A stretch of DNA of 64,000 bases from positions 38,939,889-39,003,888 of the forward strand of contig CM067592.1 of the NCBI GenBank assembly GCA_034336665.1, given 5' to 3'. The notes beneath the pieces were generated by a model. That model was not told where the DNA came from and did no database searches. It saw only the letters and a program-made list of their open reading frames with translations. This stretch comes from Luscinia megarhynchos. Lineage: Eukaryota; Chordata; Aves; Passeriformes; Turdidae. Position numbers and translations under genes: made by a program. Shown one piece after another: positions 55,992 through 64,000 of the stretch. Every line of letters begins with the position of its first letter. Position 1 is the first letter of the stretch.

Positions 55992-56141
55992 CTCCAAAGT
56001 AGAAAACATCTCCTGAATAAATCTGCAGAGGTATGGATGCATGAGCAGACGAGGTCACATCATTGTCCACTCTTACACTGATACGATTTCTTTTGACAGA
56101 GAGAGATACGGAATGCCACTGGCCGTTACTTAATCCAGCAC
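55992..56141 (-). CDS. CNTNAP4: CNTNAP4 exon 9: LamG2 middle
   Basis: 150 bp (2 + 49 codons + 1). It encodes SNGQWHSVSLSVKRNR, the conserved LamG stretch around the tryptophan-histidine pair, and ends with IYSGDVFYFGG. The acceptor is ttctttcag and the donor GTGAAA. The split glycine codons at both ends agree with exons 8 and 10. No single open frame marks this exon well; it was found by reading the reverse complement against the expected LamG2 continuation. Confidence 0.94.
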
Positions 56142-57454
56142 CTGAAAGAAAAATAAACCCCCAAAATTTAGGTTAAACTTCCACTTATTGTTACACTATC
56201 TAAATGTTTTAGAGTTGAAAGGAGAAGGAACCAAAAGAGCAACCACAGCCCTCATAAAATCTCCAAGTGATAGTGAAATGAAAAAGAATTTCATAAGCAC
56301 AAGCATCTTTCATGAAAACAGAACCTTGCTTTACATTTGATAAATAAAAAATAAAGGTACTTCAGTGAATAAGTGTTTGTGTAGTACTATTATTGTAGCC
56401 TAATTATCTCTAATATATGCATTTAATTATTGCGAAGAGTATCCTCCCAATCCAAGGAAGTTATCATTAAAACATCATTGTGATGGCTGATACAGTATTT
56501 TACACATAATACATATTTTTATTACGCTGTTAGAAAGGATTTCTTCATATTTTAAAACAAAAAGTAGTCATATTACAACATGGTAAAATAGCAAAATACT
56601 GTAAATGCTAAAAGCTTCGGTAATCATCATATCAATGTCACAAGACAATTTTGCCTTCAGCTGATTCTTTTATTGGACAAGCATGGGAAAATATTCTGAG
56701 AGTTTAGCCATGACCACGAATTTACATTATCTATGGCTGTGTAGGGATAAGGTTCCACAAAGCAATAAACTTATAGTCCGCATTCTGGAAAGCATTTATG
56801 TACACATAAATAAATTCTACACAGGGCAGCATGTAACCACATTTTTATCTTTAACAAGTGCCTAAAGTCAATCATGTTCTTGAGTGTTCTTCAGAACAGA
56901 GGTACTTCTTTCAGTGAAGAACAAATACAACCTTTAAACAAGGCAAAGCATTTTGTTGACTGAAGAGTGCCTATGATTTGTGATCTGATTTCCCTCTTGA
57001 AATTTCATGTATTTATGTACTCCTCTCTAGAACATGTTGTACATGCTGCAGTAACAGTCCATGAGTTAAGAGACTCATTCAAATAGAAATAAAAGAAATA
57101 AAAAGAGAAAGATGAGAAGGTTCACATAGCTAAATTATAGCATAATTAGGATCCATATATCGTTGACTATCTAAATATAAGATTGTCATACAATGAAGAG
57201 CTAAACCATAGAAGAACACTGCAAACTCAGATGAACTATCATCTAGATAATATTTCCAATATGTTTAAGGTAATATTAGTCCTATATACCTTTTCTCTAA
57301 TCTTTTCCTTCCTTCAATCAGCAAATTTATTAGGGGACACATAACAAGAAATCTGAAACATTTTGCTTTAGCCCCAACCTCTCACAGGTAGTACAAGTGA
57401 TTGAAGTTTTCCTCAGTCAGATCTCCTTAATACATTATCTTATCCTTTAGAAAT

Positions 57455-58245
57455 CAAAGAATCATAAAATCATATAGCATTTTGGGCTACAAGTGACCTT
57501 TAAAAACCAGTTAGATTAATGTCCCTCTTTGCAGGGACTTTTTTTTACTGGATTAGGTTGCTAAAACCCCATACAACAAAACTTTGAACTTTTCAAGGAG
57601 TAGAACATGTAAATAAACCTGCTTCACCTTTAGAATTGTTACCTCTTGTTCTGCCACTATAGATCCTTGGAAGAAAAAGAGAATAAAAATCTCCATTTGT
57701 AAGTCTTCTCTTAAGTATTGAAAGGCAACAATAAGGTCCCTTTTAAGCTTTTTTTTTTCTCTTCATGTTGAACAATAGCAACTCTCTCAGCCTTTCTTCA
57801 CGGTACGTGCTCCAGCCCTCTGATAACTTTCATCGCCCTACTCCAGTCTCCCTCTAGCAGGACCATGTTTTTCTTGTGCTGGGGACCCTAGAGCTTGAAG
57901 CAGTTCTTGAGATGGGGTTTCATCTACCAGCAACCCCAAATTCTTCGCAAGCCTGCTCTCAATCCCTTCCTCCCCTGGCCTGTACTGATACTGGGGGGCA
58001 CTTAAACCCAGGTGCAGGAACTTGCATTCGGCTTTGTTGAGCTTCATGATGTTAACATGAGTCCATTCTTGAAGTCTATCAAGGGCTCTCCATCTCCAAA
58101 TCTACCAAGGGTTGCATTCCCTCCCTAAAGGAAATCAACTGCACCACTCAGATTGGTGTCACCAGCAAACCTGCTGAGGATACACTTGATCTCATTACTT
58201 ATGTCATTACTGAAAATATTAAATCTAGCAATAAATGCTGACACT
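57455..58245 (-). mobile_element. CR1 LINE fragment
   Basis: The plus strand is the complement of a CR1 3' half. From right to left it shows a reverse-transcriptase remnant (a CAGCAAACCTGCTGAGGAT stretch), the MKLNKAECKFLHLG coding block, LGLLVDETP, the CACGGTACGTGCTCCAGCC region, and the tail near AAAGAATCATAAAATCATA. Frames are broken. A pyrimidine run near 57740-57760 is internal to it. Confidence 0.85.
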
Positions 58246-59501
58246 TCATTTTAATTGTTACAATGATAGCTGCTTTTAATTCTTAGTTGTGCATCCTGCT
58301 TCAGTAGCTTCTTCTGATGGGTAAACCATATTCCAAACCTTGCAATATTTGACTATGAAGGTAGATTAGAGACTGTCCTAACATATAAAAATGTTATTTC
58401 AGACCATCAGAAGTTCTGGTTACTGGACAATTAATATTATGAATTTTGCACTTTTGGACTTATTTATTGTAATTCACTTTACTATCCTACTATATGATTT
58501 TGGAATGGATATTTCATCTCCCCTTCCTAGAGGCTGGCATGATTAGAGATATTCAACAATATTCACGTAGCTGAAGTTAAGACTTCCTAGAAATCCCTTT
58601 CTAGGATGCCATTGGAATTCCATTGTGGGAGCACAAGATACTCTGAAGAAAATTTCATTTTAGCCCTTGAATTTAGAACCTTGACTAAATTCACATTTGC
58701 TTGTGTGGAGCCACTGAGTGGTACAAAACCCAAGTGGAAGAGGCCAGTGGACTACTAACATCTACATTCCATCTGAAACTTACATTGTCTGCTGCTCGAA
58801 TATGAGTTAGAAAAATGCTTCAACAGAAACAAGTAGGAAAAACAAAGCAATTAATTTTTTTAGTACAAAATAAGGTAGATATTAAACAGGATGTCCATTC
58901 ATTCTCATTAGTTCCGTAATTTTAAATCTATGTATTTAAATAGGTTCTATGGGATGTTGGGCACAAAAATGATACCTGTCATCAGGAACACATAGATAAA
59001 ATACAGCGCATATAAATTATTAGGAGATCAGTGAGAAACAAAATAAAAGTTTAGAGGAAGTAATTTATAGATTAGTCTGAAGTATAACAATGACATCCCA
59101 TTATTATTAAAATTAATTAAAAGCTGCATGGAAATTAAAAGCTGCATTGAAATAGAGGGTCGTAGAAGAAACTGGGTAACAAGATCTAACATTTACACAT
59201 ATTGTAATTCAATTTGGTCTCATAATTCAAGACAATTAACTTTGTGTTGATTTCTCTTTTTTTTAAATCTGTGTTATTTCTTTGTGAATATTTGATGTAC
59301 CACTTACAAAAGAGGCTACAAACGAAAGACATTAAGCAACTATTCTGCAAAAGACAGAACTTACTATAACTTAATTACTTATGAACTAACATGCCATTTT
59401 CCTTGGTTTTATATAGTTAAAGAAATTCTTTAAAAACACAGGATAATTCATTTAAGACTTGTGCACAAAGAAATATGCTTGGATTTAATTATGAAATATT
59501 A

Positions 59502-59523
59502 CGTGTATGTGTGTGTGTGTGTG
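59502..59523. repeat. TG dinucleotide repeat
   Basis: About nine TG units. Confidence 0.85.
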
Positions 59524-60351
59524 CATATGAAAGTTAGGTCATAAGTCCTTGCCTGTAGGGGAGCAAATCTTCTGTCCAATCATCCATAATTTAATTACTC
59601 AATCTCCAAATGCAGACTTGAATTGCTTCAGTGATTGTTACAACAAACACTTCAAAAACTCAAGGAAAAGTTTCCCATATGTTTTTTTTTAGATAAATTT
59701 CTTCTCAGAAGAGAATAAGATGATTTTGCTGTAGCTTTTGCTTCACAAAGACAAACACGATTCCTCCTGCTAGATGTTATGAACAGAAAGCTTAACCTAG
59801 CATGAGAGCATTAAATCCAGTTTCAGCATAAAACATCAAGATATATTTTGGGATGTTTATGCTAATATTTTATGTATTGTGTTGCAGCTTCAAAATTGAA
59901 TAAATTGCCCCATGTATAAGTCTACCTACAGCTGCTAAAAGTGCTACCACCTTCAGCCAATCTGTTAAAATGACAGTGCATGGCAACAGTTTTTTTTAAC
60001 ATACATCACCTAATTGAACAGAAATTGAAATAGCTTCTAAAAAGCCAAATTCATCACTGCTAACTACATACCACTGACATACTTACTAAGAAATTGACAT
60101 TTTCAAATAGTAAGCCTAGGGAAATCTCTTGTCATTAAAGTGGTACTCTTTGTGCATCAGTTAGTTTAGATAATAAAAAATAGCAGGGCCGTTTCTATTA
60201 CCACCCACAGGAACAGGATCAAGGTATTTATGTAAATTTCAGTATTATCTATGGTCATTAGAGGCTTATAGTCTTTTCCTGAGTTAAAATAATCAACGGT
60301 TTAAAATTTTACTTGTAATCATTATACACCTGCAGAAAGATAATGAACTTC

Positions 60352-60500
60352 ACCTTTTCTTTTCCCCTTCCCCTTCCCCTTCCCCTTCCCCTTCCCTTCC
60401 CCTTCCCCTTCCCCTTCCCCTTCCCCTTCCCTTCCCTTCCCCTTCCCCTTCCCCTCCCCCTTCCCCTTCCCTCCCCCTTCCCTTCCCTTCTCGCCTTTCC
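60352..60500. repeat. TTCCCC hexanucleotide tract
   Basis: About 150 bp of TTCCCC and TTCCC units. On the minus strand, and so in CNTNAP4 pre-mRNA, it is GGGGAA-rich. The open frames on both strands through it are repeat artefacts. Confidence 0.97.
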
Positions 60501-62290
60501 CCTTTCCTTCTGGCTCAAGGTCATTTTCATTTCTTAGAGGAATTAAAGTAAGGAATCAATCTAAAAAAGCCAGGGGCATGGAACAAAGTATAAAGAGACT
60601 CCATGTTCAAACCCTGTGGCAGTTTCTTTGTCGTGTTTGATTCTGCTTTGCTCCCTTTGTCTGCATTATACTCCCTAAAAAGTTTTGACAACAATTTAGA
60701 TCAGTTTATTCTGATTTTATCTTTACACTGATTATAACTAGTTTGGGTGTTTCTCACTTGTTTTTCATTACATAACTGGAACTTACTTGGCTTCTTTTAC
60801 AGTGATATTTGTGAATATGAAATGGAAAATACATGCTTGTGTATGGGTCAAAATAAATCAGTGATCAAGTGATGTTTTGGATATCATAAATGTGTTTTCT
60901 GCATTGAAATTCACCATTGCTTCTATAATATATTCCTTCAGCTAGTGGACTCTGGGCATCTTTGTCCATGTATAAACCACTGCAACCCCAGCCTCAATTT
61001 CCTCATACTCATATATTTCTTGTAATCCCTTTTATCCATCTAATCTGTATTGTGCAGTTTTTGCTGTTTTAGGACTCAAGATAACCTATCACATCACAAA
61101 ATCCATATACAAGTAAAGGGCCAAATTCAATTTGTTTGCCTGAATAATGTGAAGCTCTAAGGTAGCTATGAGACATGGAATGTCAGAGAATAGTACAATA
61201 CTGATGAAGTGGTGCTGGGTTGAAGTGGTGCTTGGTCAAAGTGGTGATATTATTACATGGCGATGTTACTGGATCTCAGCATTTTATAAAAAGCCTTCAA
61301 AGGTGGACATGATGTTTTCCTGTCCTGTTTTCATGTTTCCTGAAATATTGAGATTCCTGACCGAGCCAACAGTCTTATTCTCACATAAACTGCTCACAGT
61401 GCACAGAAAAACTGAGGAGAACCTTTATGAAAGAATTAGTCCCATTCCTGACTAGCAGAGAGAAGGTTAAAGCTGGAATCTGCTTAGAATCCCAACTGAA
61501 TACTCTCTAACATGATTGTGTACCACTATAGTTGCTTCACTCTTTTATCTTCACATATTTGTTTGCCAAGGGTGAAATTATTCATTGGAAGTCTAGAAGG
61601 TACTAACTTTCTGAAAAATCTGTGACACCTTGTGGGATGCCTAGCAGTGCACAACCAAAGTAGAAGATCCAGTCTCAATTCAGTGTTTAACTACAAAAGT
61701 GATCTTTTAGCTCTCAGGTATTAATTTTCCTCAAGTTACTCCTAATCATTGACTCAAACTTGCCCTGGTTTTCTGAAACACAGTCTGATATTGGGCATAC
61801 AATGTCCCAGCTTAATGGACATCTCTGCAATTAAAAAATATTAGATGTGATATTTATAGTGATGCATAAATTTATAAAGTTACTTGATACCTTTTGAAAG
61901 CACTGACAAATGGCAAAAAACACATTTATGACTTACCTTGACAGAGTAAGAGACTAAATTTCTTACACTTCACAACTGAAAAAGCTGCTTAGATTTCCCA
62001 GGTTATACACATGAGCAGTACATACTGTATGCATGTTAAGCTAGGACTCAATTTTTCAGTCTATACTGCAAGTAATTTCTGCTCACTCATGGGGAAAAAA
62101 GAATAAGTATGTTTGTGAGAAAAGAAAGCATTTAGAAATAATTGAGTGTAAAATGCCCACAAGTAAAGCAAAGTTGCACACAAACTAATCATAAAAATAA
62201 GTCAAGAAAGCAAGTACTAAGTAATTAACTTTTAATTTTTTTTTCTTTTATGCATAAAAGTCCTGGATTTTTTTCCTTAATTTCTATTAC

Positions 62291-62552
62291 CTGCAGCAAT
62301 GTCACTCAGCACTCTTCCTGTTTTATGAAGGTTGATTTTGACTCTCCCATCACTCAGATATAAGAGGAAACCACCTGAAGACTGGTGCAGTTTACTGAAC
62401 AATAGAAGTCCTTCTTTGTTCCAAGTGCGAAACTGAAAACTGACAAATATTTCATCTTGCCCTGATATGCCTGGCAGAGCCAGGAAACTGCTGGAGCTCA
62501 GAAATGTAACAGGAACCACCTGTGGCTCTAAACACGAGAAGGACATATTGCC
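62291..62552 (-). CDS. CNTNAP4: CNTNAP4 exon 8: start of LamG2
   Basis: 262 bp, entering in phase 0 and leaving one base of a split glycine codon. The translation opens with a glycosylation sequon and NMSFSCLEPQVVPVTF, the linker into the second laminin-G domain, then VSFQFRTWNKEGLLLF, the core LamG beta-strand signature. On the minus strand the exon follows a pyrimidine-rich acceptor (ttctttctttctag) and ends at a GTAATA donor. It is the most 5' exon of the gene found here; the next exon upstream is beyond 64,000. LamG domains of Caspr proteins are extracellular and take part in adhesion contacts. Confidence 0.95.
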
Positions 62553-64000
62553 CTAGAAAGAAAGAAAACAAATACGGCATTACAAAGAGTAGTGAGAATT
62601 TATCCATGGAAACTGTAGAGTTTCAAAACATGTGCATAGTACTTGAGTGTATTAGTCTAAAAATCAAACACGAACACGATCAGTTTGAGAAATGTTAACG
62701 TAGTTGTCTGACCAAAATAGATTCATCTGTCTGCACAAAGAGTGGCAAGAACCTTTGAGGGAGTGACGTGATTTCCTAAATTATGAGGCTGATTTAATGC
62801 TACTTCAGGAGTTAGAAAGATCTGCTTTGTTCCTAGTTTGGGTCATTCTCATTAAGCATTAGGGACTTGACAAATCAATGACAAATAAATGCCATGCCAC
62901 TGACTGCACATGACTTACATGGGTCTAAATGCTTGGATACAGAGAAAAAATGTTGAACTGCACTCATTGTTTAAGATGGTGTTAAATGTAAGAAAAAAAA
63001 AATCCAAATTAATGCATTGGTAATGTGCACCAATTCCAGTATTTTTCACAAACTTCTGCTACTTACAAATGCTCAACACACACTTCTCAAATAAGAGGGA
63101 ATGTGTTTTCAAGTAGGCCCGTATGGACTAGATGATGAGTTGGATTTAAGCACCTAGCATTTATTTTGTGCTTACCTTCTTCTGAAACAACTGTTTCTTA
63201 GGTAAACTTGCAGTTGAATTCATTGAGAAACCCTCAGAATAACCTGCATCTGTACTTCTACTGAGTGATGCAAATAAGAAATGTGGAATGGGAATAATGC
63301 ATTTTTTGCATCTGGTGTCAGGGTTAGTTAACATTCTGAATGAGTTGCTGACACCATTTGAACTATAACTAATTTGTTCTGGACAAATGAATAATAAAGA
63401 TTAATGTTTTTGGAATTTGAAGTACACTCAATTTCTATTCAACACTAAGAGGTTTTAAACTTTTGAGCATATATAAAACTTTGACCACACAGTAAGAGGC
63501 TTTAAAATCAATTTAAGAAAAATACTCACTAGTCCCTGATGTGGCAAAGTATTAAAGTTTATGAGTTTTCATTTACTTCAAGGAAAATATATAAACAAGT
63601 AAAAGCTTTCTCTTATGAACTCAGCTGTACAGAAATGAGTAGTCAGCTAAAATGACACACAGTAAAAAGATACTCATCAGAATAATAAACCTTGTTAAAT
63701 GCTAAAAGCTGGCCTTTTGCAGATTCCTCCAGTAATGTGCCTATTTAACAGGGATTCTGTGGTAACAGAGATTCTTTCCATAATTATTTACATTATGAAA
63801 TGTCTCCTAAATATTTTTGAAAGTAGCACAACAATTTAAAAAATTTGACATGAAAATAATGAAATTTGCTATTACAGTTAATTTAATAGATCCCCTTCTA
63901 GTAGTCCACCCAGAGCCTACTCTAATTGCCCATTCCCCAGTATTCATAAGCATCAGGGACAGAATACCATGCAGAGGTACCAGCTTAGTTAATTTTGAAA
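62553..64000 (-). other. CNTNAP4: Intron 7 (partial)
   Basis: AT-rich sequence upstream of exon 8. No LamG1 exon was found here, so exon 7 should lie beyond the window. Confidence 0.75.

Larger units (their letters stand above)
56142..62290 (-). other. CNTNAP4: Intron 8
   Basis: About 6.1 kb. It contains a CR1 copy at 57455-58245, a short TG run near 59.5 kb and a TTCCCC tract at 60352-60500; otherwise AT-rich and featureless. Confidence 0.86.

Noticed and set aside
60309..60537. Open frames on both strands (Gly/Lys/Arg-rich and Leu/Pro/Phe-rich)
   Set aside because: Translation of the TTCCCC repeat, with no start context or conservation signal.
63166..63220. Donor-like AAGAAG|GTAAGC on the minus strand, a candidate extra exon upstream of exon 8
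   Set aside because: The sequence before it does not encode the expected LamG1 end and no matching acceptor or frame could be set.

Overview
The window is vertebrate nuclear DNA, almost certainly from a bird. It is AT-rich and intron-dominated. Its interspersed repeats are nearly all CR1 LINE fragments, with two endogenous-retrovirus LTRs of avian type, and no Alu-, L1- or B1/B2-like sequence was recognised. No bacterial or organellar features are present.

One gene runs through the whole window on the minus strand: CNTNAP4 (contactin-associated protein-like 4, Caspr4), a neurexin-family type I membrane protein of neurons. I recovered 16 consecutive coding exons (2,662 coding bases, about 887 residues of a protein usually near 1,310). 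They run from the second laminin-G domain near 62.5 kb to the juxtamembrane segment near 2.0 kb. The domain order is LamG2, EGF1, fibrinogen-like, LamG3, EGF2, LamG4, extracellular stalk. Reading phases match at all 15 internal junctions. The numbering 8-23 assumes the 24-exon mammalian CNTNAP layout. The signal peptide, discoidin and LamG1 exons lie beyond 64,000; the transmembrane/cytoplasmic exon lies below position 1. CNTNAP4 is preferred over CNTNAP5 from residues in EGF1, the fibrinogen-like domain and the stalk.

All introns use GT-AG except intron 18, which has a GC-AG donor. A GT site 9 nt upstream of it would create a stop codon at the junction.

The introns hold CR1 pieces at about 4.5-5.6, 6.8-7.9, 13.8-14.8, 24.3, 27.4-27.9, 28.8-29.2, 50.6-53.3 and 57.5-58.2 kb. 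One CR1 has a second CR1 tail nested in it. Another is split by a 646-bp solo LTR with a 5-bp target duplication. A second LTR-like block of about 1.37 kb sits at 38.3-39.6 kb. Both LTRs point the same way as the gene. Large simple repeats include a 314-bp GGGGA/GGAGA tract close to exon 18 and a TTCCCC tract in intron 8.

I found no second gene, RNA gene, CRISPR array or evident new biological system. The best leads are the GC donor with its stop-generating decoy, the pyrimidine tract beside that exon, the sense-oriented solo LTR, and a pair of near-identical 54-bp repeats in intron 10.
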